DNA of 41,764 nt from Bacteroidota bacterium (GCA_024280115.1 JAJRQT010000151.1:1-41764); one strand, 5' to 3'; positions 9,651-17,217 are shown, counted from the first letter of the stretch. Notes: generated by a model not told the origin, from the letters alone. Made by a program: numbers and translations.

Positions 9651-9676
9651 TTCGGGATGGCAAATCCCGAACAGCT
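9651..9676. repeat. Palindromic element, copy 1 (TTCGGGAT arms)
   Basis: Arms TTCGGGAT and ATCCCGAA (8 bp, perfect) flank a 5-base loop, followed by CAGCT. A second copy with the same arms and the same CAGCT tail is at 15794-15819. It begins 7 bases after the stop of the PLP enzyme. With no T-run it is not a classical terminator, but it could limit 3' decay. It is a REP-like dispersed palindrome. Confidence 0.6.
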
Positions 9677-9714
9677 TAGATCCCCGGACAGCGGAATACC
9701 AAACAACTATGGAG

Positions 9715-10041
9715 CTATGATATGCCAATTGAGTTTTGAATTACATTCTCCACTATATCCTGCACTTTCCTGGAAATAGCTTTGTATTTTTTTGCAATGG
9801 GCGGACTAAAATCATTGGAGAAAGTCAGGTCTTCCACAATTTCAATGGCAATGATAATGATCTCATTTGGAATAGCTATCTCCATCTTCTCAGCCAGCTC
9901 AAGCGCTGCAAGAAAATAAACTTTTTGAAAGTCCACTTCTGGAGATATAGGAGTAAAAGGGAATTTCGTTGTACACCAGCGCAAATGTCTGCCTGGTGGA
10001 TTTTGTAGTCTCAATTGCTTCCATCACAGGTCATCCAATCT
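9715..10041 (-). pseudogene. Decayed C-terminal part of a hydrogenase maturation protease (M52-like)
   Basis: The minus-strand reading about 10014 to 9715 gives a segment (TPISPEVDFQKVYFLAALEL, then IPNEIIIIAIEIVEDLTF and FSPPIAKKY) that resembles the C-terminal half of HyaD/HoxW-type hydrogenase maturation endopeptidases. The N-terminal GDD(G/A)(V/A)G region expected of the family is absent. Upstream, coding-looking pieces continue in other frames: RLDDL in one frame, then after a TGA, MEAIETTK in another. The open frame has only a TTG start. I read this as a frameshifted, truncated remnant. No hydrogenase genes are in the window. The family assignment is from memory of its motifs and is moderate. 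Confidence 0.45.
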
Positions 10042-10067
10042 CAAATATTATTTTCCATTAATATGCT

Positions 10068-10171
10068 CATTCTATCATTCTATCATTGTCTCATTGTCTC
10101 ATTCTATCATTGTCCCATTATCGCATTATCGCATTATCGCATTCAATCATTCAATCATTGTCTTATTATCC
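10068..10171. repeat. Degenerate 8-bp tandem repeat, about 13 units (CATTNTNN)
   Basis: Thirteen consecutive octamers can be read without a gap: two CATTCTAT, two CATTGTCT, CATTCTAT, CATTGTCC, three CATTATCG, two CATTCAAT, CATTGTCT and a final TATTATCC. The first four bases are nearly fixed and the last four drift in runs, as expected from slippage or unequal crossing-over. Shorter arrays of the same 8-base phase occur at 15651-15674 and 34875-34914. No reading frame is maintained. Confidence 0.85.
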
Positions 10172-10426
10172 AACTTCATTAAAATCGTTAACATGTGGAT
10201 TCCGGGTAGAACCATATACTTTATAACCATTTAAAATGCACAATGCGTCAGAATTTAAATCCTTTCAAACATACTCTAAATCATTTGCGACAAACCTGAT
10301 ATTTTCTTCGATTGTTCCAAGGTATCTTAGTATAGCCTAAGGAATTAGGTTTTTCAGGATCAGCCAGGGTGGGCCCATCACACTGAATCTTAAACGATTT
10401 CAATTTTCACCCTAAAAACTGATACG
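10172..10426. other. Non-coding stretch upstream of the zincin-like gene
   Basis: This region follows the octamer array and contains no gene I can support. The promoter for the gene at 10427 is presumably here. No clear hairpin or RNA signature was seen. Confidence 0.35.
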
Positions 10427-11167
10427 ATGAAAAAGTATGCCTTTATCATAGCAATAATACTGTGCCATTTTCTATCTGTACATGCATCGATAATTAATGG
10501 ATTTCTTCAGGAGAAATATCTCTTGCAAAAAGAAATCAAAAACACAGTTGAAATGCTGAATGAAGACAACAGCGATAAAACTACCAAACAGATTGAAAGG
10601 AAACTTAGACAGCTACGAAAAAAATATGCAGAAGTAATGACGAAGTACCTGGAAACGGAGCAGTTGCTTTCAGAATTTGAAAATAGAGACCCGGATTTGT
10701 TTGATCGAGTTTCAAAAGTGACTAATTCAGAAGGAACATTAACTCATGTTTATGTCAGGTATGTTGAACGTACTTCAGAAGAATTTACCGATTTGACCAG
10801 GAAATATTTTAAGGCATTTGCATTCACATGTGTAAACCAATCGCCAAATAATAAAAATGTTTGTACATCCTTATTCGGTACGAATACAATTGATGTCACA
10901 ATTGGCAAAGGAGTCAATGAAAAAATAAAATTAGCTCATGAATTTGGCCATGTATTGTATATGGTTCCAAACTTAAGCGACTACAATAACTTTTTGGATA
11001 AAAATATACGTAAACTCAACAAATGCAATCATGGACATAGTCCATTCGATCCCAGTTATGCTTTTGTAGAATCAATAGAAAAGAATTTCAGAATTAAGTA
11101 CAATGATTATTTGAAAAGCTCTAAAAATAAGGATTTATTCAAACAAAAAATAGCTTCAAAAGAATAA
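10427..11167 (+). CDS. Secreted protein with HExxH zinc-metalloprotease motif, family not recognised
   Basis: The 246-residue product has a classical signal peptide (MKKYAFIIAIILCHFLSVHA, cleavage near residue 20). A charged helical, probably coiled-coil segment follows at about 25-85. A compact domain then contains HEFGH at 171-175, preceded by a hydrophobic strand (IDVTIG) and the helix start KIKLA, as in zincin active-site helices. A third zinc ligand is not obvious; Glu215 in YAFVES would fit a gluzincin arrangement, and His202/His204 are alternatives. Four cysteines (135, 146, 200 and one in the leader) leave possible disulfides outside the cytoplasm. I do not recognise the family and it has no operon partner. 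Peptidase activity is inferred from the motif only. Confidence 0.7.
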   Translation: MKKYAFIIAIILCHFLSVHASIINGFLQEKYLLQKEIKNTVEMLNEDNSDKTTKQIERKLRQLRKKYAEVMTKYLETEQLLSEFENRDPDLFDRVSKVTNSEGTLTHVYVRYVERTSEEFTDLTRKYFKAFAFTCVNQSPNNKNVCTSLFGTNTIDVTIGKGVNEKIKLAHEFGHVLYMVPNLSDYNNFLDKNIRKLNKCNHGHSPFDPSYAFVESIEKNFRIKYNDYLKSSKNKDLFKQKIASKE

Positions 11168-11550
11168 TCAATCTTCGGATCAACCCTAAAACCTGGGGGG
11201 AAGGAAACATTTAGAAATTAACTTTGTATCAAGTTTAAAACACAAGGGATATTCTTTTGTTAAAGATTAGTTTCAATATAAAAGGCGGGCGGGTATTTCC
11301 AAAATCAGTGCGGAGCAGGACGAGAAGTGTGCTGGCCGGCATTTTAAAATGTTCGCTCAATTAGCAAGATCTTTTTTATTTCCTTTAACAGAACATTTTA
11401 CGAAGGGCGGGAATGTGCGTGTCCTGATCTTTGATTTTGGTGTCTTTTCTTTTTCGTTCTTTTTCTTTGGACCCGCAAAGAAAAAGGACAACACCAATTG
11501 TAAATCAAATAGTCAATATAACCACTCCCCCCAGAAATACCGCTTGATCC
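11168..11550. other. Intergenic region between zincin-like gene and first AraC/TPR sensor
   Basis: No gene is supportable here. The region holds G-rich and T-rich tracts and the strong hairpin listed separately (11459-11486). Small open frames on both strands consist of low-complexity Phe/Lys-rich sequence and are not credible genes. Confidence 0.4.
11459..11486. repeat. Perfect 11-bp hairpin (CTTTTTCTTTG arms)
   Basis: The arms CTTTTTCTTTG (11459-11469) and CAAAGAAAAAG (11476-11486) are exact reverse complements around a 6-base loop GACCCG. It is embedded in a T/C-rich tract on the left, so on the minus strand it would end in a purine-rich, not T-rich, tail. Similar CTTTG...CAAAG hairpins recur in Bacteroidota intergenic DNA. 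It may be a terminator-like or REP-like element. Confidence 0.55.
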
Positions 11551-11637
11551 AAAAATACCACACCCTATAATCTTCATGATTTGTAGCATTACTATCCATT
11601 TTTTACTAACTTAAACAAATGTAAATCAGTCGAAATA
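11551..11637 (+). promoter_or_regulatory. Duplicated 87-bp leader, copy A
   Basis: This block and 13616-13702 align base for base over 87 positions with only a few substitutions; both contain ACACCCTATAATCTTCATGA and later TTTTTACTAACTTAAACAA. The match continues straight into the coding sequence of each AraC/TPR gene, so the promoter was copied with the N-terminal domain. The TTTTTACTAACTT stretch resembles TTTTCACTAAATT in the cyclase leaders. Confidence 0.6.
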
Positions 11638-13560
11638 TTGACTGAATTTCTTTTTTTTAATACCCAATCAACTAAAGTGAACAGATTTGACTCCATCGAT
11701 CAATCGTTTTTAGATAGATTGTATAAAACCATTGAAGACAAACTGGGTGACGAAAAGTTTGGAGTAGCAGAACTTGCTCAAGAAATTGGCGTCAGCAAAT
11801 CACAATTACACCGCAGGCTACATTCACTTTCCAAACAATCTGCCAGTCAAATTATCCGGGAACATCGGTTGAAGAAAGCCATGGAAATGCTGGAAAATGA
11901 GGTGGGCACTGTCGCTGAAATTTCCTATCTGGTTGGTTTTGGGAGTCCCTCCTACTTCATTACTTGTTTTCATGATTATTATGGCTACCCTCCCGGTGAA
12001 GTTAAAATCAGGAAATCGATCAATGGTAAGAGAAAATCTTTTTTATCTAAAAAAAATATCTTGATCTCGATTGGTATCCTAGCTGTGCTTGCATTGACCT
12101 ATTTTGCGTTGAACCTCACCGAAAGTACTTCAGAGAAAATCCCCAAACATTTAAAGCTTGAAAATTCCATTGCAGTAATGGCTTTAGAAGACCACAGCCC
12201 TGAAGGAGATATGGAATTTCGTGGAGTTGGTATCGCCATGGAGATCGCACGCTTACTGACAAAATTTGAAAACCTTAAGGTTTTACCCCCAACTTCTTCC
12301 TTTCAGTTCAAAGATGAAAAAGTGGCTTTACAAGAAGTGGGTAGAAAGCTCGGGGCGGATTACATACTTGCAGGGATTGTGATCGTTGTAAATGATAAAA
12401 CCAGAGTCTTCACCCGTCTGATTGACGTTCGTGATGGAACACAAACCTGGTCAGACAAGTATGATTACAACCTGACTGATTTATTTACCATACAGGATAG
12501 TGTTGCCGCAGCCATTTCTTCAAAACTCCAGTTGGCATTATCCGGGGAAAAAGCAACTAAAAACATCACAACGGCGGCCTACGATCTCTATTTTAAAGAG
12601 ACTTTTCAAATGACGGAAACATGGAATCGTGAATCTTTTGAAATGGCCATTAAATATTTCCAGGAGGCCATTAAACTTGATCCTGAATTTGCGGCGGCCT
12701 ATTCGGCTCTGGCTGCTGCATATATTGAACTAACCGGATGGAACTCCAATATACCTCCTTCGGAAGAATATATAGTAAAGTGCCAGGATGCAGCATTGAA
12801 GGCACTTGAACTGGATCCTGATCAGGCTGAAGCATATAACGTCCTGCGGAGAATTGTCTGGCGTTTTGAGAATGATTGGAATAAGGCAAATACATATTTC
12901 AAAAAAGGGATGGAGCTAAAACCCACGGCAACATGGGCTTATCTTGAGTATATGAATTTTCTTACGTGGATGGGAGATTTTGATAAATCCATTTCACTAG
13001 GCAAAAAAATAATTGAGATGGATCCTTTGTCCACAGCTGCACACATGGAACATGCTTTTTCGTATTACATTGCCAGACTCGATAGGGAATTTATTGATCA
13101 ATGTATGAAAACATTTGCGATAGATCCTGATTACTATGGCACAAAGGTGATGCTCGCATTATATTATATTGACAAAAGAGAATTTGAAAAAGCGGCTGAT
13201 TACGCAGGTATTACTGACAGCACTAAGATCACAATAGATACGCACTCCTGGAGGTTGCTAGTATTTGGAACCTATTATGGATATTCGGGGGATACGGCAA
13301 AAGTAGAGGAATGCCTGAAAATACTGCATCAGCAAAGACAGGGGATGTCCTTGTATTCTGTAGAATCAGTATATATTTATATTTCCTTGGGGAAGTATGA
13401 TGAGGCATTGAATATAATGAACGAGGGTTTTAATCTTGATATAAGGCCTGCCTACCTTGTACAATTGAAAACACTTCCACATCTTGATCCTCTTCGTGAT
13501 AATCCGCGGTTTATCCGCCTTCTGGATAAAATGAAATTTGATGAATACAAGAATGAGTAA
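11638..13560 (+). CDS. Membrane-bound AraC-type regulator with TolB-N-like and TPR sensor domain (copy 1)
   Basis: The 640-residue protein has three parts: an AraC-type DNA-binding domain at about 22-124 (both helix-turn-helices visible, VAELAQEIGVSKSQLHRRLH and VAEISYLVGFGSPSYF), one membrane helix at about 136-156, and an extracytoplasmic part. The latter begins with a TolB-amino-terminal-like (COG5616-type) domain at about 172-295 (SIAVMALEDHSPEGDMEFRG) and continues with TPRs to the C-terminus. The topology is CadC/ToxR-like, allowing a signal outside the membrane to act directly on DNA. The start is TTG at 11638, chosen because the near-identical paralogue starts with ATG at the same aligned position (13703). 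The first 126 residues differ from that paralogue at about five positions, while the C-terminal parts are clearly diverged. Confidence 0.85.
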   Translation: MTEFLFFNTQSTKVNRFDSIDQSFLDRLYKTIEDKLGDEKFGVAELAQEIGVSKSQLHRRLHSLSKQSASQIIREHRLKKAMEMLENEVGTVAEISYLVGFGSPSYFITCFHDYYGYPPGEVKIRKSINGKRKSFLSKKNILISIGILAVLALTYFALNLTESTSEKIPKHLKLENSIAVMALEDHSPEGDMEFRGVGIAMEIARLLTKFENLKVLPPTSSFQFKDEKVALQEVGRKLGADYILAGIVIVVNDKTRVFTRLIDVRDGTQTWSDKYDYNLTDLFTIQDSVAAAISSKLQLALSGEKATKNITTAAYDLYFKETFQMTETWNRESFEMAIKYFQEAIKLDPEFAAAYSALAAAYIELTGWNSNIPPSEEYIVKCQDAALKALELDPDQAEAYNVLRRIVWRFENDWNKANTYFKKGMELKPTATWAYLEYMNFLTWMGDFDKSISLGKKIIEMDPLSTAAHMEHAFSYYIARLDREFIDQCMKTFAIDPDYYGTKVMLALYYIDKREFEKAADYAGITDSTKITIDTHSWRLLVFGTYYGYSGDTAKVEECLKILHQQRQGMSLYSVESVYIYISLGKYDEALNIMNEGFNLDIRPAYLVQLKTLPHLDPLRDNPRFIRLLDKMKFDEYKNE

Positions 13561-13585
13561 AATATTGATTTATCAATCTCTCATC

Positions 13586-13604
13586 AATCTGGCACACCCA
13601 GATT
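13586..13604. terminator. Hairpin after AraC/TPR copy 1, possible terminator
   Basis: Arms AATCTGG and CCAGATT (7 bp, perfect) enclose a 5-base loop, starting 26 bases after the stop at 13560. There is no downstream T-run, so intrinsic termination is uncertain. Confidence 0.35.
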
Positions 13605-13615
13605 AGACCACTCAC

Positions 13616-13702
13616 AAAAATATCACACCCTATAATCTTCATGATTTGTAGCATTTCTTTCCACTTTTTACTAACTTAAACAATTGTAAATCAGTCGAGA
13701 TA
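13616..13702 (+). promoter_or_regulatory. Duplicated 87-bp leader, copy B
   Basis: This is the ungapped match of 11551-11637, directly before the ATG of the second AraC/TPR gene. It retains the TTTTTACTAACTTAAACAA stretch about 26 bases before the start. The same promoter is expected to drive both genes. Confidence 0.6.
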
Positions 13703-15622
13703 ATGACTGAATTTCTTTTTTTTAATACCCAATCAACTAAAGTGAACAGATTTGACTCCATCGAGCAATCATTTTTAGACAGATTGTATAAAACGATTGA
13801 AGACAAACTGGGTGACGAAAAGTTTGGCGTAGCAGAGCTTGCAGAAGAAATTGGCGTCAGCAAATCACAATTACACCGTAGGCTACATTCACTTTCCAAC
13901 CAATCTGCCAGTCAAATAATCCGGGAACATCGGTTGAAGAAAGCCATGGAAATGCTGGAAAATGAGGTGGGCACTGTCGCTGATATTTCCTATCTGGTCG
14001 GTTTTGGAAGTCCCTCCTACTTCATTACTTGTTTTCATGAGTATTATGGCTACCCTCCGGGAGAGGTTAAAATCAGAAAATCCCTTGAGAAAAAGAGAAA
14101 CCCTTTAACCTACATAAAAAGATTATTGATTTCCCTGAGTGCTCTGGCCTTGCTTTCTCTAATCTATTTTTCATTGAGCCTCACGGGAATTATCTCTAAC
14201 AAAACCACCAAATCCTTAACTCCTGAAAAATCCATTGCCGTATTATCATTCGAAGATCGTAGCCCTGAACAAGACCAGGAATACCTTGGAGATGGCATGG
14301 CAGAAGAAATCATGACCATTCTATCCAAAAATAAAACTTTAAAAGTAATCGCCCGCAGATCATCCTTTCAATTTAAAGGCAAAAACATAGACGTACGCGA
14401 TGTTGGAGATCGATTAGGAGTACAACATGTTCTCGAAGGCAGCATTTCGAAGGTAAATAATCGTCTCCGGGTTTCAGCCCATTTGGTAAAAACCTCTGAT
14501 GGCGCCACGGTGTGGTCTGAGGTCTATGACAAAAATATGGATGACATATTTTCGATTCAGAATTTGATTGCTTCTACTATTTTGGAAAACATGCATATCA
14601 ATGTAGTGAATGAGGATATTGATCAATCAATTAAACCATCTACTTATAGTATTGAAGCATATAATCTTTATTTATTGGGCAATCATCAGTTAATGCTACA
14701 AATTCAAAAATTTGATGATATGGCCTTGAAAAAGGCTATGGAATATTACAGAGAAGCTATTGCCCTGGACAACAATTATGCAGAACCGTATTCTGGTCTT
14801 GCCTTTGGATACTATATGTCAACACTATGGAGTGGTACTGAAAAGGCTACCAATACTGTAATTGATTCAGCAAAACTAAATGTTTCAAAGGCATTGGAAA
14901 TAAATAATAGCCTGGCCGAAGCACATATTGTGGATGGATTGATCAAATGGGTTTATGATTGGGATTGGAAAGGCGCTGAACTTGCATTTGAACGAGGGAT
15001 GAAGCTTAAACCGAATTTCACTTTAGCACGTTCTGAATATGCCAATTTCCTGACATGTATGGGGAAATTTGATGAAGCCATTTCTGTTTGCGAAAAAACT
15101 ATGGAAATAGATCCTGTTTCAGCATTTCCCTATCTTGAATTAGCATTTGCATTAGGGTTCTTGGGACAAGAAAATAAAGCGCTTGAAATGTTAAAAAAGG
15201 GACGGGAAATAGAACCGGGAAATATTGTAATTTCGATCGGCTTGCTTCATAATTATGCATTATGGGGAAGCTATGATGATTTTATGGAAGAATGGGCAAA
15301 TCTGGGGTTCCAAAATTCAACACAAGTTCCTACTCGATTACTGCCTTACTTTAGTTATTATTTTGCTGTAATGGGTCGTCTGGAAGAGGCAACCAAATAT
15401 TTGGATGAATTTAACAAAAGAACTGTTGACCAATATATACCTAATATAAAGTTTACTATTGTCTATATAGGTTTAAAAAATTACGATAAGGCAATTAAAT
15501 ATATTGAAAAAGCATATATAGAACATGAACCTGGGCTTATCTATTTAAAGGTGCACCATTTTTATGATTCAATCCGAAATGACCCAAGGTTTGTTAAAAT
15601 AATTAATGATATGAATTTTTAA
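13703..15622 (+). CDS. Membrane-bound AraC-type regulator with TolB-N-like and TPR sensor domain (copy 2, mosaic)
   Basis: The 639-residue protein has an AraC-type domain at 22-124, a membrane helix at about 140-160, a TolB-N-like domain at about 175-295 (SIAVLSFEDRSPEQDQEYLG), and TPRs from about 305 to the end. Its N-terminal third nearly equals that of the upstream gene. From Ser177 onward it instead matches the protein encoded after the frameshifted cyclase at 19187-21230, with about 55 differences in roughly 463 residues by eye. The DNA match 14231-15622 against 19839-21230 has identical length and continues about 25 bases past the stop. This gene is thus a chimera of an AraC output module and a sensor module also used by a cyclase. 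It is likely monocistronic under the copied leader. Confidence 0.87.
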   Translation: MTEFLFFNTQSTKVNRFDSIEQSFLDRLYKTIEDKLGDEKFGVAELAEEIGVSKSQLHRRLHSLSNQSASQIIREHRLKKAMEMLENEVGTVADISYLVGFGSPSYFITCFHEYYGYPPGEVKIRKSLEKKRNPLTYIKRLLISLSALALLSLIYFSLSLTGIISNKTTKSLTPEKSIAVLSFEDRSPEQDQEYLGDGMAEEIMTILSKNKTLKVIARRSSFQFKGKNIDVRDVGDRLGVQHVLEGSISKVNNRLRVSAHLVKTSDGATVWSEVYDKNMDDIFSIQNLIASTILENMHINVVNEDIDQSIKPSTYSIEAYNLYLLGNHQLMLQIQKFDDMALKKAMEYYREAIALDNNYAEPYSGLAFGYYMSTLWSGTEKATNTVIDSAKLNVSKALEINNSLAEAHIVDGLIKWVYDWDWKGAELAFERGMKLKPNFTLARSEYANFLTCMGKFDEAISVCEKTMEIDPVSAFPYLELAFALGFLGQENKALEMLKKGREIEPGNIVISIGLLHNYALWGSYDDFMEEWANLGFQNSTQVPTRLLPYFSYYFAVMGRLEEATKYLDEFNKRTVDQYIPNIKFTIVYIGLKNYDKAIKYIEKAYIEHEPGLIYLKVHHFYDSIRNDPRFVKIINDMNF

Positions 15623-15650
15623 TGATGGGACAAAATATATCCATTTATTA

Positions 15651-15674
15651 CATTGTTTCATTATCTCATTATTT
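15651..15674. repeat. Short CATT-octamer array (3 units)
   Basis: CATTGTTT, CATTATCT and CATTATTT follow in the same 8-base phase as the large array at 10068-10171. The array begins just where the homology downstream of the duplicated TPR gene ends. Confidence 0.5.
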
Positions 15675-15793
15675 CTTAGCTATATCGAACTTGCACTTTA
15701 AAAGCAAATATCAGACTATTTCTACCTTTTCAACGAGCTCATTGTTTAATTGCTCATCTTTGAAAAAGCCAAAAATCATTCTCAATATCCAGA

Positions 15794-15819
15794 TTCGGGA
15801 TTTAAAATCCCGAACAGCT
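15794..15819. repeat. Palindromic element, copy 2 (TTCGGGATTT arms)
   Basis: Ten-base arms TTCGGGATTT and AAATCCCGAA around a single central A are followed by CAGCT. The arms and tail match those of the copy at 9651-9676; this copy has the longer stem. Confidence 0.6.
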
Positions 15820-15940
15820 GGCTTATAAATATTTAATCACACACATTTTCCATTGCTAAATAGGACTTTATCTTTTAACTTTCTTTATCTTTTCACCGAT
15901 TTGAATTTGAATTTCAATTGAATTAATAATTTTTCAGAAA

Positions 15941-16531
15941 ATGGGCCATAACAAAAATGATGCTGATCATTCAAAAAAAAGTAGTCATTCCTCACAAGGC
16001 AGACAGACCCTTTTCCGTGTTACCTATCGAACGCAGATCAATCTCATACGCATAGCGGATAATAAGGCCAATATGATCCTGGGAATTAATGCTATGATTA
16101 TTTCAGTGCTAATTGGAATGATTGGAACCCGGGTGATTTTTTCTTCTGAAAGCATAAATGGAAATCTGATCCTTGTTATACCTGTGGTCCTGATTATGCT
16201 CACTGCCCTCTTTACTGCTCTCTTTGCAATCCGTGCCGCACAACCTCACTTAATAACGCTAAAAGAAGCAAAAACCGGTGAGCAAAAACAATCGAGTTTG
16301 CTTTTCTTCGAGAATATATGGGATATGAATACAGAAGATTATATCGAAAAGATGGAAACCCTCCTGGATTCCACCCAGGACATTTATCAAAATATGATCA
16401 TCGACATACACAACCAGGCCAAAGTCCTGCACAGAAAATATAAGTTATTGCGAACAGCTTATACTATTTTTATGTTTGGATACATCATCAGCATCTTGTC
16501 TTTTCTTATTTTATGGTTGTTGATATCTTAA
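15941..16531 (+). CDS. PycTM-like (DUF5706) three-helix membrane protein, possible cyclic-nucleotide effector
   Basis: The 196-residue protein has a polar N-terminus, then the family-like stretch TQINLIRIADNKANMILGIN (31-50) running into membrane helix 1 (about 45-63), helix 2 (about 76-96), a long amphipathic cytoplasmic segment (105-170) and helix 3 (173-194). The IADNKAN motif entering TM1 and the overall layout match the DUF5706/PycTM family, whose characterised members are membrane-disrupting effectors of Pycsar anti-phage systems activated by cCMP or cUMP. The N-terminal HD domain found in some relatives is absent. No stand-alone PycC-type cyclase adjoins it; the nearest cyclase domain starts 2.7 kb downstream at 19187. 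Family assignment is fairly secure, but its role here is not. Confidence 0.75.
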   Translation: MGHNKNDADHSKKSSHSSQGRQTLFRVTYRTQINLIRIADNKANMILGINAMIISVLIGMIGTRVIFSSESINGNLILVIPVVLIMLTALFTALFAIRAAQPHLITLKEAKTGEQKQSSLLFFENIWDMNTEDYIEKMETLLDSTQDIYQNMIIDIHNQAKVLHRKYKLLRTAYTIFMFGYIISILSFLILWLLIS

Positions 16532-16621
16532 TGATGCTGCCATATTTTTTGACCTTTCATTATTACTCCATTGCGCTTAATTAAAAGATTTCTCATATTA
16601 GAAGATTAAACCTTTCCAATC

Positions 16622-17200
16622 ATGAACAGAAGAGAAGCATTACAAAGGACCATTGCCATTACTGGTTTTGCATTGACCTCCTCGGTTGGCATTGGTTTAT
16701 TAAACGGCTGCAAACCCAGCGGTGATCCTGATTGGAAATCAAAATTTCTCACGAAAGACGAAGCTAATTTGGTTACATCGATTGCGGATACCATTTTACC
16801 TAAAAGTGATACTCCGGGTGCAATCGATGTGCATGTTCCGGAGTTTATCGATCTTATGCTTGCGGATAATTACACCCTTGAAGATCAAATTACCTTCAGA
16901 AAAGGTTTGAAGACCTTTACGGAAAATGTCGATCAAAATTATTCAAATACATTTGAGAAATGCACTGAAGATAATAAGACAAGTATCATTGCAGAGGAAG
17001 AAAACAAATCCTATGAACAACTTACAAAAACTTACGAAAAATCCACTTACCTGATGATCAAGGAACTGACTATCCTTGGATATTATTCCTCGGAATATGT
17101 GATGAATAATATGTTGGATTACCATGCTATTCCTGGCCGGTACAATGGATGCATACCATTCGAAAAGAATGGAAAACTTTATGTAGATAACAACGTTTGA
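16622..17200 (+). CDS. Gluconate 2-dehydrogenase subunit 3-like protein
   Basis: The 192-residue protein begins MNRREALQRT followed by a hydrophobic stretch ending LLNGC at Cys30, so it has a twin-arginine-like leader and possibly a lipid-anchored Cys. The mature part, with DEANLVTSIADTILPKSDTPGAID and a later VPEFIDLMLADNYT, fits the gluconate 2-dehydrogenase subunit 3 family (PF13618-like). Such small subunits accompany FAD-dependent GMC dehydrogenases and are thought to help export or stabilise them. Its stop is 17 bases before the GMC gene start, so the two form an operon. No cytochrome subunit is found nearby. Confidence 0.88.
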   Translation: MNRREALQRTIAITGFALTSSVGIGLLNGCKPSGDPDWKSKFLTKDEANLVTSIADTILPKSDTPGAIDVHVPEFIDLMLADNYTLEDQITFRKGLKTFTENVDQNYSNTFEKCTEDNKTSIIAEEENKSYEQLTKTYEKSTYLMIKELTILGYYSSEYVMNNMLDYHAIPGRYNGCIPFEKNGKLYVDNNV

Positions 17201-17217
17201 CGAACCTTGATTTCACC

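Larger units (their letters stand above)
15623..15940. other. Intergenic region with octamer repeats and a palindrome
   Basis: The first 27 bases still match the sequence after 21230, marking the edge of the duplicated sensor module. Three CATT-octamers lie at 15651-15674 and a palindrome at 15794-15819, listed separately. A 68-codon frame overlapping the preceding stop is repeat-derived and not a credible gene. Confidence 0.5.

Noticed and set aside
9651..9671. Intrinsic terminator of the PLP enzyme gene
   Set aside because: The hairpin is good but no T-run follows, and the same element with its CAGCT tail occurs at 15794 away from any close stop codon; a dispersed palindrome is the better reading.
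10068..10171. Possible CRISPR array
   Set aside because: The unit is 8 bases without spacers, and no cas genes are nearby; it is a simple degenerate tandem repeat.
11349..11589. Small overlapping frames rich in Phe or Lys on both strands
   Set aside because: They are translations of the T/C-rich hairpin region and are not gene-like.
15622..15828. 68-codon frame overlapping the stop of the second AraC/TPR gene
   Set aside because: It consists of duplicated 3' flank, CATT octamers and a palindrome, with no protein-like features.
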